Assembly: GCA_963780655.1 (NCBI GenBank)
Contig: CAWACP010000003.1
Span: forward strand, 868,001-932,000
Direction of reading: 5' to 3'
From: CAWACP01 sp963780655
Lineage (GTDB): Bacteria; Acidobacteriota; Terriglobia; Bryobacterales; Bryobacteraceae
DNA length: 64,000 bases
Shown here: in pieces, positions 26,019 to 34,260 of the stretch
Numbering within the stretch: position 1 is the stretch's first letter
Layout of the letters: each line of letters opens with the position of its first letter
Notes under the pieces: generated by a model
Told to the model about the DNA's origin: nothing
Databases searched by the model: none
The model's input: only the letters and a program-made list of their open reading frames with translations
Made by a program: the position numbers and the translations under genes

Positions 26019-26353
26019 TGACCCGGGATGAGGTGTGGACGTTCGCCCGGGACTGGGTGGACGCGTGGAATGCGCACGACCTCGACGCGATCATGTCCCA
26101 CTATGGCGATTCGGTTGAGCTCACTTCGCCGGTGGCGGGCGGGAGCATCGCAGGGAAGCAGGACCTCCGGGCGTATTTTCAACGAGGATTGGAAGCCTGG
26201 CCGGATCTTCGCTTCGACCTCGAAGATGTTCTCTGGGGTATGGCCAGCATTGTCCTGTATTACAGAAATCACCGGGGGACGCGCACGGCTGAGTTCATGG
26301 AATTCGGTGATGGCGGCAAGGTCTCGCGGGTGGTGGCGAACTACAGTGGCTGA
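26018..26353 (+). CDS. SnoaL/NTF2-like protein
   Basis: A 111-residue alpha+beta barrel protein: a helical start with WNAHDLDAIMSHYGDSVELTSP, then GKQDLRAYFQRGLEAWPDLRF and an EFMEFGDGGKVSRVV strand. SnoaL-like folds serve as small ligand-binding or isomerase/hydrolase domains; no catalytic residues can be assigned here. ATG 26018 overlaps the cimA stop codon by one base (GTG 26015 is an alternative), so the gene is translationally coupled to the ilv operon, though a role there is unknown. Confidence 0.8.
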   Translation: MTRDEVWTFARDWVDAWNAHDLDAIMSHYGDSVELTSPVAGGSIAGKQDLRAYFQRGLEAWPDLRFDLEDVLWGMASIVLYYRNHRGTRTAEFMEFGDGGKVSRVVANYSG

Positions 26354-26362
26354 GAGTGTCCG

Positions 26363-26923
26363 ATGCGCGGCTTCCTGACCCGTCACTCACCTCCATTCAC
26401 ACGCGTGCTGCTGGTGGAGAGCGGCGCGCGCAGAATCGCTGAAAAGGTTTTGCCATCGTTTTACGAGCGTCATTCCGCTGAACGAGTCGATCTGCTGACC
26501 TGCTTTGAAGGGGCGCCGGGGCCCTTTCGCGAAGGCCGCATTCTGCGGACCACGGACTATCCCGGCCGGCGCACGCTCCTGCGCGAGCTGCGGGCAGGGC
26601 GCTACAACGTTGTGGCCATCGTTTGTTCCGGCGAGCCGTACCTGTTCCGCTACAAGTGCGCTATTGCAGCGCTGCTGCCCGCCAAGGTGCTGGTCATTAA
26701 TGAGAACGGCGATTACTTCTGGCTCGACCGCGGCAGCCTGCGAATCATGCGAAAGCTGCTGGCGGTACGTACCGGCCTGTCCGGCGAAAGCGCCGCGCGC
26801 ACGCTGGCTCTGATCCTGGCTTTCCCGTTTACGCTGGCGTTCCTGCTGCTCTTCGCGGCCCGGGTGCACCTGATGCGCTCGCTGCGGTTACTGTTCACGA
26901 ACAGGATCGGCTCGCAGTTTTAG
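26363..26923 (+). CDS. Conserved hypothetical protein with C-terminal membrane segment
   Basis: A 186-residue protein of unknown function. The N-terminal half has a Rossmann-like strand pattern (RVLLVESGARR, VDLLTCFEGAPG, YNVVAIVCSGEP, AKVLVINENGDYFW). A hydrophobic stretch of about 20 residues (LALILAFPFTLAFLLLFA) lies near residues 145-165. Proteins of this shape are often linked to cell-surface or glycan assembly in Acidobacteria, but I cannot name a family. It is the last gene of the ilv-led series, 9 bases after the SnoaL-like gene. Confidence 0.6.
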   Translation: MRGFLTRHSPPFTRVLLVESGARRIAEKVLPSFYERHSAERVDLLTCFEGAPGPFREGRILRTTDYPGRRTLLRELRAGRYNVVAIVCSGEPYLFRYKCAIAALLPAKVLVINENGDYFWLDRGSLRIMRKLLAVRTGLSGESAARTLALILAFPFTLAFLLLFAARVHLMRSLRLLFTNRIGSQF

Positions 26924-26960
26924 CCGGCGGACGCGTGGGACCTGGATGAGACGCCGGGCA

Positions 26961-27020
26961 TGCAGGCTGAAGGCCCGCTCTACCGGTCTCGGTCGGAAGT
27001 AGAGTAGGCTTCAGCCTGCA
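26961..27020. repeat. REPIN-like inverted pair of repeat family A
   Basis: Two copies of the family A hairpin face each other (26961-26982 and 27000-27020), separated by a 17-base spacer containing GGTCGGAAG. Nearly the same spacer occurs at 61014-61030. It lies between convergent genes, and its right half overlaps the end of the HAD gene. Confidence 0.8.
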
Positions 27021-27760
27021 CGCGTCTGCGATTGCTGACAGTCCGAGGGCAGGCCACAAACACCGATGGCCTGCCCCACAGGAACCAGTTCCCGGATGTC
27101 CGTGATCCAGTAGTCCGGCTCCCAGCGGGCCATCTCTTCGCGGTCGCCGTAGCCATACAACACGGCGCAGGTCTTCACCCCGGCGCGGCGGCCTGCCTCC
27201 ATGTCGGGAGCCGAATCGCCCACGAACAGGCAATCGCCGGGCGCGACGCCGAACAGCTCGATGGATTTCAACAGGACATCCGGGGCCGGTTTGGCCGGGA
27301 AGCCGTCCGTGCCCTGCACGTGATCGAAGTACGGCAGCAGGCCGAACCGCTCCAGAATCAGGCGCGTGGTCGGAGTGCCCTTCGTGGTCGCGGTGGACTT
27401 GCGGCCAGGCAACGCTGCGAGCACGTCCTGAACGCACGGGTACGCCACAGTCCCGGCATGACCGCGCGCCGGGTATTCACGGCGGTAGTGCTGAATCCAG
27501 GCATCGATCTGCTCGGGCGGGGCATGCGGAAACAAGTCCACGAACAGATCGATCAGATGCCGGCCGATGTAGCCGCGCAGGTATTCGAACGGAACATCAG
27601 GCCTCGCGGTGCCGGCCAGCACGGAACTCACCGCGCCACAGATATCGGTGGCCGAGTCCACCAGAGTTCCGTCCACGTCGAACAGATAAACAGGAAAAGG
27701 CGGGATACCCGTGAAGACCGGGCGTCCCGCCTCAGGAGGAGGAATCGTGTCTTCGCTCAC
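27011..27760 (-). CDS. HAD hydrolase, phosphoglycolate phosphatase-like
   Basis: A 249-residue HAD-superfamily phosphatase with motif I FDVDGTLVDS (about residues 28-37), a helical cap, motif II STATTKG, the Lys of motif III in KPAPDV and motif IV VGDSAPDMEAGR. It resembles Gph/pyrophosphatase PpaX types that hydrolyse phosphoglycolate or pyrophosphate. Its GTG/ATG region overlaps the ftsH stop by 4 bases. The TGA stop at 27011-27013 and the last three residues (RAG) come from the family A repeat, so the natural C-terminus was changed by that element. Confidence 0.9.
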   Translation of the reverse strand: MSEDTIPPPEAGRPVFTGIPPFPVYLFDVDGTLVDSATDICGAVSSVLAGTARPDVPFEYLRGYIGRHLIDLFVDLFPHAPPEQIDAWIQHYRREYPARGHAGTVAYPCVQDVLAALPGRKSTATTKGTPTTRLILERFGLLPYFDHVQGTDGFPAKPAPDVLLKSIELFGVAPGDCLFVGDSAPDMEAGRRAGVKTCAVLYGYGDREEMARWEPDYWITDIRELVPVGQAIGVCGLPSDCQQSQTRAG

Positions 27761-29676
27761 GCCGGCTGCGGATTGCCGCCCAGCAGTCCGGGAGGAGCGG
27801 CAGGCTTGCCTTCGGGACGGATGACCAGCCCCTTGCCGTCGTCACCGGTGCTCGTGGGCGGCTTGGTGGCCACAGCGGCGAGCGGTTTCCCTTCGATCAA
27901 CTGAATCACCTCGGCGCCGTCCAGCACTTCGCGTTCGAGCAGAGCTTCGGCGATCCGCACCAGCGCGTCGGCCCGCTCCTCGATGATCGCCCGCGCACGG
28001 CTGTAAGACTCGTCGATGAACTTCCGCACCTGCTCGTCGATCCGGATGGCCGTCTCTTCGCTGTAATCGCGATGCTGGGCGATCTCACGGCCGAGGAAGA
28101 TCTGCTCTTCCTTCTTGCCGAAGCTCATCGGACCCAGATCGCTCATGCCCCACTCACAGACCATCTTCCGAGCCAGCTCCGTGGCGCGCTCGATGTCGTT
28201 GCCCGCACCCGTGGTCACCTGGTGCGTGAACTTCTCCTCGGCGATGCGGCCGGCCATCAGAATCACGAGGCGCGATTCCAGATAGTCTTTGCTGTGCGAG
28301 AGCTTGTCGCTCTCCGGCAGCTGCATGGTGATGCCCAGCGCCATGCCGCGCGGAATGATAGTCACCTTGTGCAGCGGATCCGAATTCGGCAGCACCGCCG
28401 CAACCAGCGCGTGCCCGGCTTCGTGATAGGCCGTCATGCGCTTTTCTTTATCCGTGATGATGAGCGACTTGCGCTCCACGCCCATCAGCACCTTGTCCTT
28501 GGCCAGTTCGAAATCGAACATGGTGACGACCTTGCGGTTCTGGCGCGCGGCCACCAGGGCCGCCTCGTTCACCAGATTCGCCAGATCGGCGCCCGCAAAG
28601 CCCGGGGTGCCGCGCGCGATCACGGAAAGATCGACGTCATCGGCCAGCGGCGTTTTCTTCGTGTGCACGCGCAGGATGCTCTCGCGCCCGCGCACGTCCG
28701 GACGGTCCACCACCACGCGGCGATCGAAGCGGCCCGGCCGCAGCAGCGCGGGGTCGAGCACGTCAGGGCGGTTCGTCGCCGCCACCAGAATCACGCCTTC
28801 GTTCGATTCGAAGCCGTCCATTTCCACCAGCAACTGATTCAGCGTCTGCTCGCGCTCGTCGTGTCCGCCGCCGAGTCCGGCGCCGCGATGGCGTCCCACC
28901 GCGTCAATTTCGTCGATGAAGATGATGCAGGGCGCGTTCTTCTTGCCCTGTTCGAACAGGTCGCGGACGCGGCTCGCGCCGACGCCGACAAACATCTCCA
29001 CGAAATCCGAACCGGAGATGGAGAAGAACGGAACATTGGCCTCGCCGGCGATGGCTCGCGCCAGCAGGGTCTTACCGGTTCCAGGAGGCCCAACCAGCAG
29101 CACACCCTTGGGAATGCGGCCGCCCAGCTTCTGGAACTTCTGTGGCTCGCGCAGGAACTCGATGATCTCGGTCAGCTCTTCCTTCGCCTCTTCCACGCCG
29201 GCAACGTCTTTGAACGTCACCTTCTTTTGTTGCGAGGAGTGCAGGCGCGCCCGGCTCTTGCCGAAGCTCAGTGCTTTGTTCCCGCCGCTCTGCATCTGGC
29301 GCATCATGAAGATCCAGAACGCAAGCAGCAGGACAAATGGGATGGCGTTAATCAGAATGGAGACCCAGTTGCTGGCCGTCTCTTTCTGGAACTTCACGTC
29401 GACGTTTTTGGTCCTCAGGTCCTCGATGAGCGGCTGATAGCTGCCGGACGGGATGTTCGCGTGCAGCTCCTCCTGGGTGTCCTTGTAGTTTCCGTGCAGA
29501 TCGTTGCCGGTGATTACAACCGACTTGATCTTGCTCTGATCGATCTGATTGAGCAGATCGGTGTAGGTCAGCTCCACCGTGTGCGGACCCTTGCCGGTAC
29601 GCACAACCGCCCACAGCATCACCACCACCAGGATGATGACCACCCAAAGAACCGCTGTCTTAATGTTTGAACTCAT
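27757..29676 (-). CDS. ftsH: ATP-dependent zinc metalloprotease FtsH
   Basis: A 639-residue membrane-anchored AAA protease that degrades misfolded and regulatory membrane proteins. Two membrane segments are at about 9-25 and 106-128 with a periplasmic loop between. The AAA module has GPPGTGKTLLARAIAGE, IIFIDEIDAVG and the arginine-finger region RPGRFDR. The zinc site HEAGH follows. The C-terminus is Pro-rich. The order tilS-ftsH on the minus strand is common in bacteria. The start is ATG 29676. Confidence 0.97.
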   Translation of the reverse strand: MSSNIKTAVLWVVIILVVVMLWAVVRTGKGPHTVELTYTDLLNQIDQSKIKSVVITGNDLHGNYKDTQEELHANIPSGSYQPLIEDLRTKNVDVKFQKETASNWVSILINAIPFVLLLAFWIFMMRQMQSGGNKALSFGKSRARLHSSQQKKVTFKDVAGVEEAKEELTEIIEFLREPQKFQKLGGRIPKGVLLVGPPGTGKTLLARAIAGEANVPFFSISGSDFVEMFVGVGASRVRDLFEQGKKNAPCIIFIDEIDAVGRHRGAGLGGGHDEREQTLNQLLVEMDGFESNEGVILVAATNRPDVLDPALLRPGRFDRRVVVDRPDVRGRESILRVHTKKTPLADDVDLSVIARGTPGFAGADLANLVNEAALVAARQNRKVVTMFDFELAKDKVLMGVERKSLIITDKEKRMTAYHEAGHALVAAVLPNSDPLHKVTIIPRGMALGITMQLPESDKLSHSKDYLESRLVILMAGRIAEEKFTHQVTTGAGNDIERATELARKMVCEWGMSDLGPMSFGKKEEQIFLGREIAQHRDYSEETAIRIDEQVRKFIDESYSRARAIIEERADALVRIAEALLEREVLDGAEVIQLIEGKPLAAVATKPPTSTGDDGKGLVIRPEGKPAAPPGLLGGNPQPA

Positions 29677-29800
29677 TTCTTCTCCAGTGCCGCGCGATAA
29701 TCCGCGCGGACTGCCTTCTCCTGCAACCTGCGCCGGGGCACAGGATCCCCTGCTATATCAGACGGTGCATGGCTGTAAACAGATTCACGCAGAAACAGGC

Positions 29801-31183
29801 TCATGCGTCCTCCCGGATACAGAGGGCGAAACCGGATTGCGCTTCTTGCTTCAGACCGTCAGCCACGCCGAAACGACGCGTCCACAGCACCCGTGCGCCT
29901 GCAGCCAGAACAGGCCAATGACGGCGCTCCCATAAAGGAATACGGGCTTCCTGGAACATTTGTTTGATTTTCTGCTCACGGTCCTGGCCAGCGGGCCGGT
30001 AACGATCGCCGGGCCTCCAGTTTCGCAGCTCGAGCGCGCCGCCACGCAGTTCCGGCAGCGCGGAAACCTCAGGCCAATTCAAGCTATCTTCCAATTTATC
30101 ACACTGCGCCCCAAAATTCGGCTTCTCACGTATTTCGAAGGAGATAGCGCCGCCCCCCGGCAGCCGGACCATGCACGGCGGCAGGACAGGCAGCGAATAA
30201 TCCCGAGCCGGACGAGCCGCGCCGGCATCGCTAAGACGCATCCAGTCGAACGATCGAAACACGTCGAGTCCAGACGCCATCATGCGCCCACTGCCCTCGG
30301 TGGAACCGGCCAGCTCGAGAATCCGGTCGACGTGGCGGTAGTCGATCTGCCTCAGATCGCCCCTCACCAGCTCGATAGCCCTGCGGATCACCCGTCTCGC
30401 CGCAGCGGCGGGCAGCGAGGACAGGCTTCGGACATCCAGCGTGACAGCTCCGTTAACCAGAGCCACGCGGGGCGGCTGAACGGCCCAGTACTCCTCGTCC
30501 TCGGCGGCCATCTCGGCCAGCCGGGCCAGGGCATCGTCCACCTGCGGGTTAAATTCGGCGCGCAGCAGCGGCAGCAATTCGTGGCGGATGCGATTGCGCA
30601 TGAAGGAGTGGTCCGCGTTGGTGTCGTCCTCGCGCCAGCCGATCTGCCGTTCCCTCAGCCATGCCTCCACGTCGCTGCGCCAGAACGGGAGCAGCGGCCG
30701 CACGATGCCGTCGGTAGTAGTAGCGCGTATACCGGCCAGCCCCGTGAAGCCGGTCCCGCGAATCGCGCGGTACAGGACGGTCTCTGCCTGATCGCTTCGG
30801 GTGTGCCCGGTGGCCACGCGGTCGAGGACGCCGTTGGTCAGCAGTTCGCGAAAAAAGCCGTAGCGGATGCGGCGCGCGGCTTGCTCCAGATTGTCTCCGG
30901 TCCGCTCGGCGATCTCCGGGGCGCCGGCCTCGCGGCAGTGGAACGGCAGGCCCAGGCGAGTGGCCAGGTCATGAACGAAGCCGGCATCCTCGCGCGAAGC
31001 TTCGCCGCGGATGCCATGGTCGACGTGGACGACGCTGAGATGAAGGTTCCAGCGCGGGGCCAGCTCAAACAGCGCGTGCAGCAGACAAACCGAATCGGCG
31101 CCGCCTGATACGGCAACACCCACGCGGCAGCCCGGAGTGAACATGTTATAACGAGAGATGTTCCCCGCAATGCGCTCGAGCAC
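29801..31183 (-). CDS. tilS: tRNA(Ile)-lysidine synthase
   Basis: A 460-residue PP-loop ATPase that makes lysidine at position 34 of tRNA-Ile(CAU), so that it reads AUA. The SGGADS motif is near residue 25, followed by HVDHGIRGEASREDA and the ATGHTRSDQAET segment. The C-terminal TilS domain has RNWRPGDRYRP and QMFQEARIP. Length is usual for the family. GTG 31183 is taken as the start; it lies close to a family B element that occupies the gap to the divergent FGGY kinase. Confidence 0.95.
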   Translation of the reverse strand: MLERIAGNISRYNMFTPGCRVGVAVSGGADSVCLLHALFELAPRWNLHLSVVHVDHGIRGEASREDAGFVHDLATRLGLPFHCREAGAPEIAERTGDNLEQAARRIRYGFFRELLTNGVLDRVATGHTRSDQAETVLYRAIRGTGFTGLAGIRATTTDGIVRPLLPFWRSDVEAWLRERQIGWREDDTNADHSFMRNRIRHELLPLLRAEFNPQVDDALARLAEMAAEDEEYWAVQPPRVALVNGAVTLDVRSLSSLPAAAARRVIRRAIELVRGDLRQIDYRHVDRILELAGSTEGSGRMMASGLDVFRSFDWMRLSDAGAARPARDYSLPVLPPCMVRLPGGGAISFEIREKPNFGAQCDKLEDSLNWPEVSALPELRGGALELRNWRPGDRYRPAGQDREQKIKQMFQEARIPLWERRHWPVLAAGARVLWTRRFGVADGLKQEAQSGFALCIREDA

Positions 31184-31218
31184 AGTGTCTGTCCATCAGG
31201 ATAGCTGTGTGTCCGCAT

Positions 31219-31322
31219 GTGGGGCAGGCCCCCCGGCCTGCGCCGGGTCCCCTGACCCGGCACTCCGATCATTCGAACAGGCCGACGAGGGCGTCTGCCG
31301 CAGGCGAGGGCGCCTGCCCCAC
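31219..31322. repeat. Repeat family B, MITE-like element with inverted ends
   Basis: A 104-base element beginning GTGGGGCAGGC and ending GCCTGCCCCAC, perfect inverted ends of 11 bases. The interior holds two further GC-rich hairpins. A second full element is at 34127-34220 and partial copies are at 522, 39426 and 46502. It fills the divergent gap between tilS and the FGGY kinase gene. Confidence 0.75.
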
Positions 31323-31342
31323 AGTGCGGCGAGGCGGCGCGC

Positions 31343-32821
31343 GTGAATCCAGGTCCACTGATCGTCGCTCTCGACGTGGGCACGTCGAGCGTCCGCACGC
31401 TTCTCTTCGACGGCGCCGCCGAACCGCGCGACAGTTTCGGCCGGCAGCTCCAGTGGAGCCCGCTGGAGACCTCCGACGGCGGTGTGGAAATTGACCCGGA
31501 AGCGCTTCTGCGACTCTCGCTCGATTGCCTCTCCGCCATCCACGACCAGATGCAATCGGCTGGTTTGAGGGCCGACGCCGTTGCGGTGGATACGTTCTGG
31601 CATTGCTTTTTCGGCGTGGATGCAGACGGACTGCAGGCCACGCCATTTCTGCATTTGTTCGACACGCGCACAGGCGCCGCGGCGGAGGAGCTGAAACGAC
31701 GGCTGGATGAAACGGCCATGCATCAGCGTACCGGTTGCCGCCTGCATGCCAGCTACTGGCCGGCGAAGCTGGTATGGCTGAGCGAAAACGATGCTGACGG
31801 TTTGGGAAAATCGCGCTGGCTGCTGTCATTCGGCGAGTTCCTCTTCTTACGCCTGTTTGGAGCTCCCTCTGTTTCCACATCGATGATCTCGGCTTCCGGC
31901 ATCTGGAATCAGCAAAAGAACCGTTACGACAAAGAGATGCTCGAAGCGCTGCCGCTGATGGAATCGCAACTGGCGCCTGAAGAACAGATGGATGGACCGC
32001 TGTCGAGACTGCGCGGCGATTACAAGAAGAAACTTCCGCTGTTCGACGGCATTCCCTGGTTCCCTGCTCTGGGCGACGGCGCGTGCAACAACGTTGGAAG
32101 CGGCTGCGTGGCGCCGGACACTTTCGCGTTGATGGTGGGCACCAGTGGCGCCATGCGGGCGGTCACAGGAGCGAAGGAACTGGAGATCCCCGCCGGGTTG
32201 TGGTGTTACCGTGTGGACTCCGGACGCCGGATTCTGGGTGGCGCGCTTACCAACGGCGGCGACGTGTATGCGTGGATGCGGCGGAATCTGGCGCTGCCCG
32301 ACGAGACGGCTATCGGGACCGAGCTCTCCGGGCGCGAACCCGGAGCGCATGGGCTCACCGTCCTGCCCTTCTTTGGCGGCGAACGCTCGCCGTACTGGCG
32401 GGCGGACCTGCGGGCCACGTTCACCGGGCTGAACCTGGCTACTTCGCCCATCGACATTCTGCAGGCCGCCATGGAGTCGGTGGCGCTGCGGTTCGGCGCG
32501 ATCGAAGTTCTTCTGGAGGGCGCTCTCGGCGTTCCGAAGAAGGTGATCGGCTCCGGCGGCGCGCTCGAGCATTCGCGGCCGTGGACGCAGATGATGGCCG
32601 ATGCGACCGGTCATGCCATCCTGCCGAGCCTCGAACACGAGGCCACCAGCCGCGGCGCAGCTCTGCTCGCGCTCGAACGTCTGAAGGCAATTGCGGATAT
32701 TAGCGCCGTTCCCGCGCGCACCGGCCCGCCGATCGATCCGATAGACGCGCACAAAACCATCTATCGCGACATGCTGGAGAGGCAGTCGCGACTCTATGAC
32801 AGACTGTATTCGGAGAATTAA
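31343..32821 (+). CDS. FGGY-family carbohydrate kinase (gluconokinase-like)
   Basis: A 492-residue sugar kinase with the actin-like ATPase fold. Phosphate-1 motif IVALDVGTSSVRTLLFDG is at the start, and the catalytic region LGDGACNNVGSGC and phosphate-2 VGTSGAMRAVTGA are in the middle. The C-terminal half has GSGGALEHSRPWTQMMAD. The sequence is closest in feel to gluconokinases, which phosphorylate gluconate, but xylulose or other sugars are possible. The start is GTG 31343, the only start fitting the first motif. It lies 4 bases upstream of the kdsC-like gene. Confidence 0.88.
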   Translation: MNPGPLIVALDVGTSSVRTLLFDGAAEPRDSFGRQLQWSPLETSDGGVEIDPEALLRLSLDCLSAIHDQMQSAGLRADAVAVDTFWHCFFGVDADGLQATPFLHLFDTRTGAAAEELKRRLDETAMHQRTGCRLHASYWPAKLVWLSENDADGLGKSRWLLSFGEFLFLRLFGAPSVSTSMISASGIWNQQKNRYDKEMLEALPLMESQLAPEEQMDGPLSRLRGDYKKKLPLFDGIPWFPALGDGACNNVGSGCVAPDTFALMVGTSGAMRAVTGAKELEIPAGLWCYRVDSGRRILGGALTNGGDVYAWMRRNLALPDETAIGTELSGREPGAHGLTVLPFFGGERSPYWRADLRATFTGLNLATSPIDILQAAMESVALRFGAIEVLLEGALGVPKKVIGSGGALEHSRPWTQMMADATGHAILPSLEHEATSRGAALLALERLKAIADISAVPARTGPPIDPIDAHKTIYRDMLERQSRLYDRLYSEN

Positions 32822-32825
32822 ATAA

Positions 32826-33383
32826 GTGGCTTCCGTAAACGAACTGGCCGCGCGCGTTCGCCTGCTATTGATGGACGTGGACGGCGTCATGACCGACGGC
32901 CGGCTGTACAACGTCCCTGACCCGCAGGGCAGGATGGTGGAGACCAAAGGATTCAACTCGCAGGACGGCATCGCCCTGCAATGGTTGAACTGGATGGGGA
33001 TCGGCGCCGGGCTGATCAGCGGGCGCGTGTCGCCGGCCACCGCGACGCGCGCCGAGCAGTGCAAAATGAAGTACGTTTATCAGGGGCATATCGAGAAAAT
33101 CCCGATTTTGCGCGAAATTCTGGCGGACGCCGGAATTGTGGGCGACGAGGTGGCCTATATCGGCGACGACCTGACCGACGTGGTAGTGATGAATCGCGTC
33201 GGATTACCCATTGCGACGGCCAACGCGCGGCCCGAAGTGAAGCGCTGCGCGAAGTACGTCACCGAGGCGCCGGGCGGCGATGGCGCGGTGCGGGAAGTTT
33301 GCGAGCTGCTCCTGAAAGCGCACGGCTACTGGGACCAGCTTCTGGCGAAGTACGAAATCACCGCTGGCGCGGCAGCAGGTTGA
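32826..33383 (+). CDS. kdsC: KDO-8-phosphate phosphatase (KdsC-like)
   Basis: A 185-residue C0-type HAD phosphatase without cap. Motif I is LLLMDVDGVMTDGRLY. A Gly/Ser loop (GLISGRVSPATA) replaces a cap, and motif IV is YIGDDLTDVVVMN. KdsC removes phosphate from KDO-8-phosphate in lipopolysaccharide synthesis and works as a tetramer. Start GTG 32826 lies 4 bases after the kinase. No kdsD or kdsA lies nearby, so the sugar substrate is inferred from family only. Confidence 0.85.
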   Translation: MASVNELAARVRLLLMDVDGVMTDGRLYNVPDPQGRMVETKGFNSQDGIALQWLNWMGIGAGLISGRVSPATATRAEQCKMKYVYQGHIEKIPILREILADAGIVGDEVAYIGDDLTDVVVMNRVGLPIATANARPEVKRCAKYVTEAPGGDGAVREVCELLLKAHGYWDQLLAKYEITAGAAAG

Positions 33384-33386
33384 GCG

Positions 33387-34043
33387 ATGTCGAAGAAGAT
33401 CGGACTGGAACTAGCGGCCGCAGCCGGTAAAGGCGTCCTCCATCAGCTCACCGGGGCCATCGCTCGCAACGACACGAACATCGATTCGGTGGAGATCATT
33501 TCAGACGAGCCGCCCGAGGCCCACCTCTACTTTGAAGTCGATGTGCCGGGGCCCGTCCAACAACTGATAACGGATCTTCTGGCGCTGGAGGTGGTGTACC
33601 GCGTCAACGTCGTCGAGACGATGCAGAAGATCTACGGCAAGCGGATCATCATTGTGGGCGGCGGCGCGCAGGTGGGCCAGGTGGCGATCGGAGCCATCTC
33701 CGAAGCCGACCGGCACAATATTCGCGGCGAGCACATCTCGGTGGATACGATTCCGCTGGTGGGCGAGCAGCCCATTGCCGACGCCGTGCGCGCAGTGGGC
33801 CGACTGCCTCGCGCGCGCGCGGTGGTGATGGCCGGGTCGCTGATGGGCGGCGAGATCGAAAAGGCCGTGCGGGAGGTGCGCAGCCAGGGACTTCTGGTGG
33901 TGAGCCTGAACATGGCGGGCAGCGTCCCGGAAGCCGCCGATCTGGTGGTGACCGACCCGGTGCAGGCCGGCGTGATGACGGTGATGGCCGTAGCGGATAC
34001 CGCGAAATTCAGGCTCGAGAGGTTAACGAAAAGACAATTTTGA
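33387..34043 (+). CDS. ACT-domain protein with DUF5612-like region
   Basis: A 218-residue protein. An ACT-like domain fills residues 1-80 (GVLHQLTGAIARNDTNIDSVEIIS). The second part has a Gly-rich strand-loop (RIIIVGGGAQVGQVAIGAISEADRHN), then an NMAGSVPEAADLVVTDPVQAGVM tail. I recognise the ACT/DUF5612-like arrangement but no assigned function; ligand-sensing is likely. It follows kdsC by only 3 bases, so the two and the FGGY kinase probably form one transcript. Downstream comes an AT-rich stretch and a family B repeat. Confidence 0.75.
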   Translation: MSKKIGLELAAAAGKGVLHQLTGAIARNDTNIDSVEIISDEPPEAHLYFEVDVPGPVQQLITDLLALEVVYRVNVVETMQKIYGKRIIIVGGGAQVGQVAIGAISEADRHNIRGEHISVDTIPLVGEQPIADAVRAVGRLPRARAVVMAGSLMGGEIEKAVREVRSQGLLVVSLNMAGSVPEAADLVVTDPVQAGVMTVMAVADTAKFRLERLTKRQF

Positions 34044-34126
34044 AGACAGGATTAAAAGAAGTAAACGAATTAAGCGATTAATGGAATTAAGGGAGTTAAA
34101 GGAATGGATGTTACCCTGAGGCCCTG

Positions 34127-34220
34127 GTGGGGCGGTCCCCCCGGACCGCGCGGGACGCCCTCGTCCCGCTGCAGCAGGCGGAGGCAGGGGCCTCCGCGCG
34201 GGCGAGGGCGCCCGCCCCAC
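34127..34220. repeat. Repeat family B, MITE-like element
   Basis: A 94-base element with ends GTGGGGCGG and CGCCCGCCCCAC and internal hairpins. It sits in a locally AT-rich gap. TTAAAGGAAT occurs at both 34096-34105 and 34242-34251, one on each side, and the right copy serves as the ribosome-binding region of tyrS. Confidence 0.75.
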
Positions 34221-34260
34221 CACGGGTTGCCAACTGCCGAATTAAAGGAATAGAAGACGG

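Noticed and set aside
28072..29670. Long open frame antisense to ftsH
   Set aside because: It is His/Gln-rich without domains and lies opposite an intact FtsH.
34044..34260. T-box riboswitch before tyrS
   Set aside because: No specifier-loop or T-box sequence is visible; the gap holds an AT-rich stretch and a family B repeat.
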